This document shows positions 11,881 to 38,763 of a stretch of DNA of 64,000 nucleotides, piece after piece. The DNA comes from Homarus americanus (lineage: Eukaryota; Arthropoda; Malacostraca; Decapoda; Nephropidae). The notes below the pieces were generated by a model. It saw only the letters and a program-made list of their open reading frames with translations, was not told the DNA's origin and did not search any database. Positions within the stretch are counted from its first letter, which is position 1. The number at the start of each line of letters is the position of its first letter. The translations under genes and the position numbers were made by a program. The stretch spans positions 131,001 to 195,000 of the forward strand of contig NW_024744529.1 in the NCBI RefSeq assembly GCF_018991925.1, in the 5' to 3' direction.

Positions 11881-11965
11881 GTCTATCTCGCCGAGTAGAA
11901 AACAAAGGCCGGGGTCGAGGCACCGAATCGCCTTACAGACACGGGTTCAAATTCCTCCCTGGTTG
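11881..11965 (+). mobile_element. tRNA-derived SINE-like element (A and B boxes)
   Basis: TCGCCGAGTAGAAAAC at 11,888 resembles a tRNA A box (TGGCCGAGTGG). GGGTTCAAATTCC at 11,943-11,955 matches the B box (GGTTCRANNCC). The spacing of about 55 bases is in the range of tRNAs with a long variable arm. The acceptor stem does not pair convincingly, so a SINE head is more likely than a working tRNA. The 3' boundary and tail are not clear. Confidence 0.4.
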
Positions 11966-12579
11966 TTTACAAGATACCAAGTGTTCTACCCACTCTTAAT
12001 ATTATTGATCTAGAGTAATTTATATATTATTTTTATGAAACGTGTATGTACTTATTTAACAGATTTACATACGGTATTTCAGTGTATGTTTAGTTAGTAA
12101 GTTAGTAAGGAAAATAAACAAAACATATAAATAATTACAGTCCGAACGTTTTACCATCGAATCTGAGTGGCTCTTACTTCATATGAACGTGTCTTCCTTT
12201 AAAACAAACGCCTTTGTAAATATCAGGCAGGAGAACGTTCGTCTGGCGCAGCTTCCATTAGCATGTATAGTAACAGTACAGCTGAGGTTGAAGGAGAACG
12301 CCAGACACCGCTCAGTGCTCTTGGTGGCGTAGTGGTGACAGTGCAGGCTTTTGTCGCTAGTTGTTTCACTCGGTAACGAAACTGTGTCGTTCAGGGCCTC
12401 GAGATTCATCGTGTTGTTGTGAGTCTTGTTTGTTCATGCCATTTTCCCTTATGTTGTCCAGACTGTTTGTGTGTTGTTGTCCTCGGTATAGTTTGTCGCG
12501 CTAGTTTTTATTCTTTGTGAATCTCTTATTTATCTATTTTGTAATGGGATGAATAATGAAGCTTTTTATTACATTAGTG
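11966..12579. other. Region immediately upstream of the Ig-family gene
   Basis: About 600 bp of mixed, mostly non-repetitive DNA, AT-rich to about 12,180 and more balanced after. It may hold intron or 5' UTR sequence of the gene that starts at 12,738. I could not identify a TATA box, an initiator or a convincing splice donor. Confidence 0.35.
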
Positions 12580-12618
12580 ACGCCAATAATAGCAATAATA
12601 ATAATAATAATAATAATA

Positions 12619-12690
<72 letters not shown>
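12580..12690. repeat. (AAT)n/(ATT)n microsatellite
   Basis: An (AAT)n run turns into (ATT)n and ends about 45 bp before the splice acceptor at 12,734. It keeps the frame of the first coding exon open upstream, which produces a spurious N-terminal Asn/Tyr extension. Confidence 0.9.
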
Positions 12691-12737
12691 AATTCCTCAT
12701 GATCTTAATTCTCATTTATTTCTCTCCTCCACAGGGC

Positions 12738-27953
<15,216 letters not shown>

Positions 27954-29260
27954 GGCTTAGTGACGTCGTTTAGGTCTTTAAAAGTTTAGCAATTATAGAA
28001 TTATTTAAACTGGGACCCGAGAGTGTGTTATTGCCATGGTGTAAATGACCCCAAATAAACCAGATTTTATATCCTTGAGGGGAACAACTTATAGTAAACA
28101 AAGGTCCCGTGAAAGAAGGACTTAAAACACTTTCTCCCTCCCCCCAAAAAAAAAAAGAAATATTCATATCAGACCATTATTCACACAACCACCTTCCCCT
28201 CCCCCACCTTCCCCTAACCCTTTTCTAATGATGTGTTTTACATTTGTTGTTTATAAACAGGCAAATTTGATCAGACACTAAATAAAAACCCCAAAACCCA
28301 TCCTACATAACCCCATCCTCCTCACCCTTGTCTTCTCCTTTTCCCTTTGCCTCCACCGTCAGACAACCCTCCCTCCCTCCCTCCCTCCCCCCTTGACGGT
28401 CTCCCAGCTACTCCTAAGATGTACAGATCTGTGATACTGAGTTATATATATATATATATATATATATACTATATATACTGTATAGCGCCCAGAGCATTGA
28501 TTCAGCCGGAACCAAAAAGTGTGCGAGTGAGTGTGTCGAGTAACAGGATAATGATATATAAGGAAACATAAACCCACTTTGTCACTGAGAAATTGTATTA
28601 TTAATATTAAACTAAACTGCCTCTTGTGTTCACTGGGAAAAAAATAGTATACTCTTTTGTTGTTCTTGTTGTTGTGTATTAAAGTCCAAAAAACAATAAT
28701 GATGATGATGATGATGATGTCCTTGTTGTGTTTTCGTCTATAATGGAAAGGAAAATATATAACTGAGAGACTGACGACAACTGCTATGAAAGACAGTGTG
28801 TGTTTGTGTGTTTTAAGCCACGGGGAAAGTGTTCTCGTGTGAGGAAATGAAAGAAGCTACGAAACAAAAGAGACAATAAAATTGGAAAAAAAAAGACATC
28901 TTGGTCACTGAGACACTAATCACTGACAGAGAGAGAAAATAGTGAAACGTCATTGATAAAAAAGTGGGGGAAATGAAGATATGAAACAAAAAACAAATAC
29001 AAAATCAGGAAAATTAAGGAAAGCGAGAAAGAGCGAGAGACATCCCGACCAGAGACATGAATCAAGGGAAGAGGGACACTACCGAGACGCCTTTGAAACA
29101 GTAATGAAGGAACTTGAAGGGCAGAAGTAAGTGCTTGGAGGACATGGAGTGTAGTGCAGGAGTGTCTCACAGAACAAAGAAGAATGTCCCCTGCTCCTGA
29201 GACAGTGACACCTCAAAGTGGATTTTCTTAATAATAATAAAATAAAGTGCTTCAAACTTG
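27954..29260 (+). other. Probable 3' UTR and immediate 3' flank
   Basis: No coding frame. Contains (CCCT)n-like sequence at about 28,365-28,392, (TA)n at about 28,442-28,468 and (GAT)n at about 28,700-28,720. Several AATAAA signals are spread from 28,054 to 29,246; the true cleavage site cannot be chosen from sequence. Confidence 0.5.
28054..28059 (+). terminator. Candidate polyadenylation signal AATAAA
   Basis: First AATAAA after the stop codon, about 100 bases downstream. Others lie at 28,281-28,286 and in an overlapping pair at 29,236-29,246. Any of them could define the mRNA end. Confidence 0.3.
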
Positions 29261-29661
29261 ACTCCTTTCTATACGTTGTCTATGAAGGCGTCGTTTCTTA
29301 CTGTGTGTTCTGAGTGGGCCTTTTGTCACTATAATACTGCAAAACTAAAACTGTTGTGTGCATGAGATGAGTGAAATATTATACAGATTATGTCTATACA
29401 TAGATGTATACCATCTGTATTAATATTGTAATGATTTATTGACTGTAAATGAGAAATTCTCACACCAGCATTTTTATCTTTCCCTGAAAAAAAAAATGCC
29501 ATTGTTGTAGGGGAATTCCCGCGAACGTCAGAGAGTCGGCTATTTCCATGTAAACAAGTGACCCGAATTACAGGTATGATTATCCTCGAAGACGGTGACC
29601 ACTGTGGGAAAAATTATGGCTTTACCTGTGTATGGAGACTCTGAGGAGAGTCCGAGACCAT

Positions 29662-29704
<43 letters not shown>

Positions 29705-32700
29705 TATTTAAAGACCAATAACAAGTTCCATGAGAACACACTTGCTTACATAGACCACTAATAAGCACACCTGCATCTGTTAACCAGCTGGTGACTAACT
29801 CAACAAGCACTAAGGGATGGTGACTCGACAGAAAAAAAAACCAGTCGGATCCATCTACTGTCAGTGTAATAGACAGTAGCTGTTCTCGTTCACTCCCAGC
29901 CGTTGAGAAATACTCTTTATCATATCAGTTGTCTGTATCAACCAATTTGGGAGAATCTGTTGCGTAATTGGTGATGCTAAGAACTACACAGTAAGGTCAG
30001 GGGTCAGAGGTCAGTGTCTTGCTCCCTGACGCCCACGTGTCTATTGGCTCTCTGATGCTCGCTACACCTGGGAATATTCCTCTTGTTTTGAACCACCGGA
30101 GCTGTGCTGGTTACTGTGGTCATCTTATTTTTATTGTCATGGTTTGCGACAGTGAGATCAACTCTTGTTCCAGATAAGAAAATTAAGTGAAAATAATTTA
30201 CCGTAACATGTTTTCTGATGTGATGTCCCCCCTCCCCCTTTCCCATCTTCCTCCGCCCTCCTCTACCCCCTCCCTTCCTTCCCTCCCCCCTCCCTCCCTC
30301 TTTCTATTCCATTTTTGTGTCCTATAACGCAAGGGTCGAAGGAGTTGAGATACACCACTGACATATACGACCATCGGAGATCACCTCGTATACCAGCAAG
30401 TAATACATATCCACCTGACACTCCTCCTCCTCCCTCCTCAATACCAGCCGTGTTTCTCGGTGTTGTAGGGAATACCACCATCAACCACGCGAATTTTCAC
30501 ACTTTTTTTTTAACCTTTTCTGGTAATACTCTTTTCACCCTTATCACACTTCCCCTTTTCTATAATTACCTAACCCCCACTTTTTTTTTTACTTCTCACT
30601 CACGAGCTTCAGTTTAAATCTACCCTTTTCAATTTCCACTCATCCCCTTCCCCTGTTCCTTCTTCCATTACAGTCTCTCCCTTTCGTTTCCAAATTTGCC
30701 CTTTTTAACACGAACCAGAAACACCTCTTGATTTTACCTCACCATTTCACCTGGACCCTTCCCCTACCCATTTCATCTCTCCCCTCCCCATTTCCCTTTC
30801 CCATTTCACCTCTTCCCTCCCCTAAGCTTCTATCTCAACTCCCCTCCTCTTATCTCCCCCATTAATTTAACCCATCCCATTTACCTCCACCGAAACTACC
30901 CACCCATCCCACCCATCCCATCCATCCATGAATCTACTCCAATACCCACACCCCACCCCACCCCACCCCTAACCCCCCCTCCCCTCCTTCAATTTCAACT
31001 CTGTCCTCCTCTCATCAGTTACTGGGCTGAAGGGTTGAAGTCCAATCAGTGAACCACTTCGTTTGTGTTTCGTTGTCGTTTCATCGTTTAGTGAACAATT
31101 TTTTGTTTTACAATTATTTTTTTTGGGGAGGGGAGGATGGGCTGGTGGGGGTCCGTGCAGAGGGTATTATGTGACCCCCACCACCGTTGTAATTGGGATG
31201 TCATCTCAACCCATTTTATCACCTGAAGATGAGACAATGGATGATGTGTTTGTCTGGCTGTCTGTCTGTATGCCACTGCAGTGTGAGGGGAGGAGGGATA
31301 TTTTTTTTCTTTATTTTTTTAAGCAATGGTCAAGGATGAATCTCACTGCATCATGGTTATTTCACTGGATACAAAAATAATGATCATGTTGCAAATGACC
31401 TCAGTGCAATGGGAGTGATCTTAGTGCAATAATGCTACAGACAATATCGAACAACAGTGAATGATCTTACAGTTATGAATAATCTTCCTACGGTGAATTA
31501 TCTCAGTTCAATGAATGATCTTGCCACACTGGCTGGCTGTAATGAATGGCTCGACCTTAATAAATGCAGTGCCCCTTTTTGCACTTTGCTCCCACAGAAA
31601 TTCGTAATATGTAGACAATATTTATATCACTGTGTCATAATCTTTAATACCATCTCATTATAAATCGACATTCCATCAGATTACTTCGGCAGAATTGCAA
31701 AAATTACACCGACAGATTACCAACATACATAGTCAGTCGTAGGTATCAATTTGGGTGTCTTATGGTATTCGAACCCATTAAGTTAGCAGTACGGAATTCC
31801 GTTTTCGATAATGTTACCGTGTATGTATTGTAATATTGCCAATGTTATTAATATTTGCCCTATTGACTCTGTACAGACACACTTTGTCTATCTGTTATGA
31901 AGTGTGTCTCGAGCAATGTTTCAATGATATTCCTTTTCGTGAAAATGATTCGAATGATACTTAATTGTTTCGTGTTTCGAATTCTGTTCAAAATAAACTG
32001 AATAGTAGTGAGAGTAAACTTCAAAAGGGGTAGTAGTAAATTCCAGGTTATGGGACGAGTAATATCAGGAGCGATATTCCTCCCACCTCTCATAGGAATA
32101 TTCCAAATTCTAACAAAAATAAATACACTGTACCTCTGACCTCTACATTCCAGCGGCTTAAAAAAAGTACACCCCGCTATTTTTTTTTATTAAACCCTGT
32201 ACTGTACAGGTCAATGATTCAATGTTTATTATTTTGTTTAAAGGTTCATTGGATAAACAAAGGCTTTAAAATGCAACAAAAGCCAAGGTAGTAAAAATAA
32301 ACTATCACGGTCCCCCTAAGAAAAGTTTATTATTAGTTAGTATTATTTTCATTTAAGAGTCTTTAGTAAGATGCAATTACTCGAATAATAATTCATATGT
32401 AAAACGTTTCTCTAAAAATCTTTTCTCTTGTTCTCTTTAAGAAAATTTGCTGAAAAGTGGCTTAGAAATTATTTTTGTAGCCGGTGATAACCTAACAGAG
32501 GCAAAGTTTTAAACGAGACAGCGGCCGTGAAAGTTTTATTTTTCTTTGTTATACTGTATTCAAAATATTTCTATTTGGGCTGTGGTGAGGGGGAGGAGTT
32601 ACTTCACTATCGGGACACAACTACAAAAAGGCGAGGATCGTGACCAGCTTACATACACAAACAAAAAACTTCCTTGTGAAGAAAAAAAATTATTTTTCCT

Positions 32701-33340
32701 GAGGCTAAGTTTAAACATCGTTATTTCTTGCAGTATTATTATAGATTTGGTATTTTTTATTCTAGTGTAAAAAAAAACACGACAATATTTGTGCCACTGT
32801 ATTGAAACAAATGACTTGGGGGGGACTAGCCTTGAGGATCTGCCAACATAAACAAACGTAATTATTAGAGTGTGTGTTGGCTGTTACTCTGACACAACCA
32901 GAAGTTGGTCACACACACACACACACGCAAATGCACGCGCACCCACACGCACACATAATATGCATACATAGTACTGAAAGTAAAGGTCTAGATTATAGAA
33001 AATAAATCCAAAACTTTAACAAACAACAAATTTGTCTCCATGTCTTTTTCTTAAGTATATCCTGGTCAATCTAAAATAATTAAAATTCGAGCAAGAGACT
33101 GTGGGGTACCTCACGGGTGGCTGCTCTGGTCCCGCTCCTACAGCAGCAGCAGCAGGGTGTTAAGCCACCACTATGGACACAAAACACACCTCTTACACAC
33201 GCCTCCAGAATTGTAATGTGTCGCTGCTATCCTCTCGACCCCAGGATTACCGCCGGCGTGTGTCTGGGCTACAACTGCCCTATTGTTAACATTCAAGGAG
33301 GCTGCCTTATATCTATCTCCAGTAGTTTAGGTTAAGGACC
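29261..33340. other. Intergenic region with little repeat content, no gene recognised
   Basis: Contains (CA)n at about 29,664-29,700 and pyrimidine-rich patches at about 30,225-30,310 and 30,600-31,000. At 31,380-31,560 there are loosely repeated AATGATCTTACAGT-type phrases. AT-rich unique DNA follows from about 31,660 to 33,050. Open frames are all short and resemble no protein family I know. Confidence 0.5.
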
Positions 33341-33354
33341 ATAAAGGAAGGAAA

Positions 33355-33550
33355 AAAACAGTGCCAGAACGAGCGATAAACAGCGCCTGGCGAGCCCCCC
33401 CACCACGTTCGTGATACCCTCTTCGGCCCGTGTCATTAAAAAAACCCGCAAGAAAGAGCGATAAAGACCGCCTGGCGTTCCTCTCCATACCGCAATGATC
33501 TGGCACTTATGACACTTCCGCCAAACGAATCTTCGCTTACCGTCTGCCAC
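33355..33550 (+). mobile_element. Dispersed repeat, two partial units
   Basis: The phrase GATAAACAGCGCCTGGCG occurs at 33,374-33,393 and, diverged, at 33,450-33,470 (GATAAAGACCGCCTGGCGTT). It is followed by CCGCCAAACGAATCTTCGCTTA near 33,521. The same word order is found inverted at 37,615-37,745 and in part at 38,264-38,325, which marks it as an interspersed repeat. No terminal repeats or coding capacity seen. Confidence 0.5.
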
Positions 33551-33567
33551 CATCACTATCAGAATAA

Positions 33568-35121
33568 ACACTCTTGACAACAACACTCTTGCTAGCAGCA
33601 CTCTTGATAACACTCTTGATAACAGCACTCTTGATAACACTCTTGATAACAGCACTCTTGATAACAGCACTCTTGATAACAGCACTCTTGATAACAGCAC
33701 TCTTGATAACAGCACTCTTGATAACAACACTCTTGATAACAGCACTCTTGATAACAGCACTCTTGATAACAGCACTCTTGATAACAGCACTCTTGATAAC
33801 AGCACTCTTGATAACAACACTCTTGCTAACAGCACTCTTGATAACAGATAACAACACTCTTGACTTGATAACAGCACTCTTGATAACAACACTCGATAAC
33901 AGCACTCTTGATAACACCACTCTTGATAACAGCACTCTTGATAACACTCTTGATAACAGCACTCTTGATAACAGCACTCTTGATAACAACACTCTTGATA
34001 ACAGCACTCTTGATAACAGCACTCTTGATAACAGCACTCTTGATAACAACACTCTTGATAACAACACTCGATAACAGCACTCTTGATAACACCACTCTTG
34101 ATAACAGCACTCTTGATAACACTCTTGATAACAGCACTCTTGATAACAACACTCTTGATAACAGCACTCTTGATAACAGCACTCTTGATAACACCACTCT
34201 AGATAACAGCACTCTTGACAACAACACTCTTGCTAACAGCACTCTTGATAACAGCACTCTTGATAACAACACTCTTGATAACACTCTTGATAACAGCACT
34301 CTTGATAACAACACTCGATAACAGCACTCTTGATAACAGCACTCTTGATAACAACACTCTTGATACCTCTTGATAACAGCACTCTTGATAACAACACTCG
34401 ATAACAGCACTCTTGATAACAGCACTCTTGATAACACTCTTGATAACAGCACTCTTATTAACAACACTCTTGATAACCTCTTGATAACAGCACTCTTGTT
34501 AACAACACTCTTGATAACAGCACTCTTGATAACAGCACTCTTGATAACAGCACTCTTGATAACACTCTTGATAACAGCACTCTTGATAACAACACTCGAT
34601 AACAGCATTTAAAGCACTCTTGATAACAGCACTCTTGATAACAGCACTCTTGATAACAGCACTCATGATAACAGCACTCTGACAACAACACTCTTGCTAA
34701 CAGCACTCTTGATAACAACACTCTTGATAACACTCTTGATAACAGCACTCTTGATACTTACTCTTGATAACAGCACTCTTGATAACAACACTCTTGATAA
34801 CAACACTCGATAACAGCACTCTTGATAACACCACTCTTGATAACAGCACTCTTGATAACACTCTTGATAACAGCACTCTTGATAACAGCACTCTTGATAA
34901 CAACACTCTTGATAACAGCACTCTTGATAACAGCACTCTTGATAACAGCACTCTTGATAACAACACTCTTGATAACAACACTCGATAACAGCACTCTTGA
35001 TAACACCACTCTTGATAACAGCACTCTTGATAACACTCTTGATAACAGCACTCTTGATAACAACACTCTTGATAACAGCACTCTTGATAACAGCACTCTT
35101 GATAACACCACTCTAGATAAT
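33568..35121 (+). repeat. 15-bp minisatellite array (CACTCTTGATAACAG)n with higher-order structure
   Basis: About 100 copies of CACTCTTGATAACAG with AACAAC/ACCAC variants. A shortened unit CACTCGATAAC occurs at 33,890, 34,065, 34,312, 34,395, 34,593, 34,804 and 34,979. Two pairs are 175 bp apart, and the block from 33,890 to about 34,205 recurs at 34,804-35,119 (offset 914). Because 15 is divisible by three, long Leu-Ile-Thr or Leu-Ser-Arg frames are open by chance on both strands. Confidence 0.95.
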
Positions 35122-35569
35122 CAACGACTTTAACTCTTATTTCACTCTTAACTTATTTACTTTCACATTGTTCACTTCTTCGCCGTACAGTCATCCATCA
35201 TGTTATGCGTTACAGTAAACTTAGCCTAATAAAGTATTCATGAACACGGCCGCCCATGACCAGAGCCGTCGAGGGTGCCACTGAGAACCAGACACAATCA
35301 ATCATTTAAGAGGTTAGCTGTCAAGACTCTATAACACCTGGGCTCTATAGGTCTCTATAACACCTGAGCTCTATAATGTCTATACATCATCTGGGCTCTA
35401 TAATGTCTGTATTACACCTGAGCTCTATAACTAAGTCGTCTGCATTACGTCACTCTGTTGAACACTACCCGTGATATTTGTTCACTTACACACACACAAA
35501 GCCTTCACGTGACTTCACTCGGATTATAGAATTTCCTAACCGATGGTTTAAGGTCACTTGTATGAACCC
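35122..35569. other. Ordinary intergenic sequence
   Basis: Includes three loosely repeated CACCTGGGCTCTATA phrases at about 35,335-35,430. No gene. Confidence 0.5.
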
Positions 35570-36170
35570 TCAGGGTGTACAGCAGAGGTTAGGGTGTACA
35601 GCAGAGGTCAGAGTGTGTACCAGAGGTTAGGGTGCGTACAGCAGAGGTCAGAGTGTACAGCAGAGGTCAGAGTGTGTACAACAGAGGTCAGAGTGTACAG
35701 CAGAGGTCAGGGCGTACAGCAGAGGTCAGAGTGTACAGCAGAGGTCAGTGTGTGCAGCAGAGCTCAGAATGTACAGTAGAGGTCAGAGGTCAGGGTGTAC
35801 AGCAGAGGTCAGGGTGTACAGCAGAGGTCAGAGTGTACAGCAGAGCTTAGAGTGTACAGCAGAGAGGTCAGAGTGTACAGCAGAGGTCAGAGTATACAAC
35901 AGAGGTCAGAGTGAAGAGCAGAGAAGTCAGACTGTACAGCAGAGAGGTCAGAGTATACAGCAGAGAGGTCAGACTGTACAGCAGAGAGTTCAGAGTGTAC
36001 AGCAGAGAGGTCAGAGTGTACAGCAGAGAGGTCAGAGTGTACAGCAGAGGTCAGGGTGTACAGCAGAGAGGTCAGAGTATACAACAGAGGTCAGAGTGAA
36101 GAGCAGAGAAGTCAGACTGTACAGCAGAGAGTTCAGAGTGTACAGCAGAGAGGTCAGAGTGTAGAGCAGT
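35570..36170 (+). repeat. About 20-24-bp minisatellite (GTACAGCAGAGGTCAGAGT)n
   Basis: Roughly 27 units; a variant with AGCAGAGAGGTCAGA predominates in the right half. A segment with the rare phrase ACAACAGAGGTCAGAGTGAA occurs at about 35,896 and again near 36,081, showing a duplication of about 185 bp. Simple-repeat frames (Val-Tyr-Ser-Arg) are not genes. Confidence 0.92.
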
Positions 36171-36798
36171 GAGGTCAGCGTGTACGGGTGAAAGGTCAGT
36201 GAGGGATCATATAATTATGTACTCCTGAACTTGACCGAGATCACTCACACGCACACACACACACGAAAACCCACAAGTTTATTTCTGGTACAAAACATCA
36301 TCCTGAAAACGTCACTAGTTAAAAAAAGAGAAGACAAAAGTAATTCTCAATTAAAATAGAGTTAAATAAAAGTCCCAAAAAACCCAGTTACAAATATATT
36401 CAGGCAAGAAACATCAAAACAATAAAATACTGAAATTTACATCTAAGTGTGTATGCAAACGTTACTTATAGGGAAAATATATCAAATTGTCTATAGTAAT
36501 GTTTGTGTTTTGTTTACATAGAGAGAAGCTGTATGTGGTGGAGGTGGTAGTGGCGATGATGGTGGTGATGATAATGGTAATGATGATGGTGGCCCACGAT
36601 GAAATAACAGTAATGAAGATGATGATGATGGTGATGATGATGATGGTGGTGGTGATGATGATGATGGTAGTGGTGATGGCAGCAGGCTGATAGGTGGTTT
36701 AAACAATAATAATACTTCTTCATTAGGACAAGAAATAATCTCACGTAACTTTTTTTTTAAGCTAGATTTTAACTTGGGGGATACGTTTGAGTTGCTCA
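36171..36798. other. Intergenic with GAT/GGT trinucleotide tract
   Basis: AT-rich sequence, then GATGATGGTGGT-type repeats at about 36,530-36,690. Nothing gene-like. Confidence 0.6.
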
Positions 36799-37020
36799 CC
36801 CTCACCCTTGATTCACCCTCACCCTTGGTTCACACTTGGTTCACCCTTACTCTGGGTTCACCTTGGTTCGCTTTCGCCCTTGGTTCCCCCTTGGTTCGCC
36901 CTCACCCTTAGTTCACCCTCACCCTTGATTCACCCTCGCCCTTGGTTCGCCCTCGCCCTTGGTTCGCCCTCACCCTTTGTTTACTCTCGCCCTCGCCCTC
37001 GGTTCGCCCTCGCCCTCTGC
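36799..37020 (+). repeat. About 18-bp minisatellite (CGCCCTTGGTTCGCCCTCAC)
   Basis: Imperfect TTGGTTCRCCCTCACCC units, more AT-rich at the left and more GC-rich at the right. Confidence 0.85.
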
Positions 37021-37137
37021 TTCTACAGGAAAGTCAGTAGTTATTAAGGCTCTCCATTGTAAGTGTTTATTGTAAATGTGAGAAATAAAAGTATTTTGTC
37101 ATATGGTAACCTGCCGTCTTTTTCTTACCTGGGCGGG

Positions 37138-37285
37138 GGTCTGTCTGTCTGTCTGCCTCTCTGTCTATCTGTCAGCCAGTCGGTCTCTTTCTTTTCATAA
37201 CTATTTTTCAGTCTATTTATCAATCTGTTTGTCCATTGGTCATTCCTTTCTCTGTCTGTCTGTCTGTTCATTTATCTATCCGCAT
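37138..37285 (+). repeat. GTCTGTCTGT low-complexity region
   Basis: CTGT/CTAT tetranucleotide phrases with interruptions; spurious Ser/Leu/Val frames only. Confidence 0.7.
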
Positions 37286-37295
37286 ACAACACGGA

Positions 37296-37434
37296 ACCTC
37301 ATGTCACGTCACCTGGGAATCTCAACTCATGTCACCTGAGAACCTCATGTCATGTCACCTGGGAACCTCAACTCATGTCACCTGGGAACCTCATGTCATG
37401 TCACCTGGGAACCTCAACTCATGTCACCTGGGAC
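37296..37434 (+). repeat. 46-bp repeat, three copies
   Basis: A unit containing AACCTCAACTCATGTCACCT and GGGAACCTCATGTCATGTCA repeats about three times; each unit is itself two related halves of about 23 bp. Confidence 0.85.
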
Positions 37435-37614
37435 CATTTAAGGTGACCCATACACAGAGTACAGACCAAATAAATCTCCCCTTAATTATACATAATTGCA
37501 AAAGTCATTGAATAATCTTGCAACTCAACGCGATTTAGTATGTAAAAAAACCCCACTTACATGGAGACCAATTAGCGGTGCATTTGATGATAACCTTACC
37601 AAGTGCTCTTACCA

Positions 37615-37745
37615 TAAAGTGAACGCCATTACAAGCGAACCTTCGTTTGGCAGAGGCTTTCGTAAGTATCTCATTGAGGGATGATGAGTACGCCAGGCGC
37701 AGTTGATTGCTTGTTCTGGCGCTGTTTATTTTGTGACTGAAAAGG
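37615..37745 (-). mobile_element. Dispersed repeat, inverted copy
   Basis: Read on the minus strand, this gives AATAAACAGCGCCAGAACAA, then GCGCCTGGCGTACTCATC, then CTGCCAAACGAAGGTTCGCT. These words appear in the same order at 33,355-33,550 on the plus strand, with about 20 bp less between the last two. Confidence 0.5.
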
Positions 37746-37770
37746 CGATAAATACACTTAACCAAAGTCA

Positions 37771-38010
37771 ACTTGTGTGATAATTGATGTCATGAGTTCA
37801 CTTTATTAACTTGTGTGTGATAATTGATGTCATGAGTTCACTTTATTAACTTGTGTGTGATAATTGATGTCATGGGTTCACTTTATTAACTTGTGTGTGA
37901 TAATTGATGCCATGGGTTCACTTTATTAACTTGTGTGTGATAATTGATGTCATGGGTTCACTTTATCAACTTGTGTGTGATAATTGATGTCATGGGTTCA
38001 CTTTCCCAAC
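37771..38010 (+). repeat. 40-bp minisatellite, six copies
   Basis: TTGTGTGTGATAATTGATGT followed by CATGGGTTCACTTTATTAAC, in exact 40-bp register from 37,811, with few substitutions. Confidence 0.95.
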
Positions 38011-38263
38011 GTGTGTGTGTGATTCGTGACGTCAGATCCACGTGACTGACAAAATAGGTTGGCTGGTAAATGTTTCGGGCCTGGTGCTTGAGTTTGCGGA
38101 AGTAGTGTTCCTCTCAGATAAGTAAACGACAAAATCACTGTAATCACTGCCACAAGTGAAGGTGAGGCACAAGCCAGGCTCAGACGTAACCATGATAACC
38201 AGACCCCAACAAAGTAAAACAAAATAACAATATTGAACTTAATCACTTGGCGTCTGTCATTTT

Positions 38264-38325
38264 CAAACAGTGCCAGTACAAGTAATTAATAGCGCCTGGC
38301 GTTCCTCTTCAAATGGCATGGATAT
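38264..38325 (+). mobile_element. Dispersed repeat, third partial copy
   Basis: CAAACAGTGCCAGTACAAGT, then AATAGCGCCTGGCGTTCCTC, matching the 33,355-33,490 copy and then diverging. Confidence 0.4.
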
Positions 38326-38445
38326 CAACGGACAGGTTCATTACAGGTATTAGTATCTTCTTGCAAATGAGAGACCGAGTCTATTTGACAACAGTCTTGG
38401 TGTATTATCAATGCCAACATGATCGTAATGATTGTGACGTAGACA

Positions 38446-38692
38446 CGTAGAGACGTCAACACATCCTGCACACTAACAAGTGACAGGTAGAGGCGTCACC
38501 ACACCTGTACACATACAGGTGACAGGTAGAGACGTCAACACACCTGCACACTAACAGGTGACAGGTAGAGGCGTCACCACACCTGTACACTAACAGGTGA
38601 CAGGTAGAGGCATCAACACACCTGTACACTAACAAGTAACAGGTAGAGGTGTCAACACACCTGTACACTAACAGGTGACAGGTAGAGGCTTG
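38446..38692 (+). repeat. 40-bp minisatellite with E-box palindromes, about six copies
   Basis: The unit contains CACACCTGTACACTAACAGG then TGACAGGTAGAGGCGTCAAC. CACCTG and CAGGTG (both E-box words) face each other about 10 bases apart in most copies and could form a short hairpin. Confidence 0.92.
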
Positions 38693-38763
38693 CATTTAAC
38701 ACCACGGTCGTCTGAAAACTTGAACGAAATACTGTAGATGGTAGGGAAGTGTGTGTGTGTATG

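Noticed and set aside
12549..12737. In-frame upstream extension of coding exon 1 with Asn and Tyr runs
   Set aside because: It is the (AAT)n/(ATT)n microsatellite before a good splice acceptor; the ATG at 12,738 starts a proper signal peptide.
33568..35121. CRISPR-like regular repeats
   Set aside because: Short tandem units without unique spacers in a eukaryotic context; this is a minisatellite.
33332..35133. Several long Leu/Ile/Thr and Leu/Ser/Arg/Val frames on both strands
   Set aside because: Translations of the 15-bp minisatellite; both strands are open at once.
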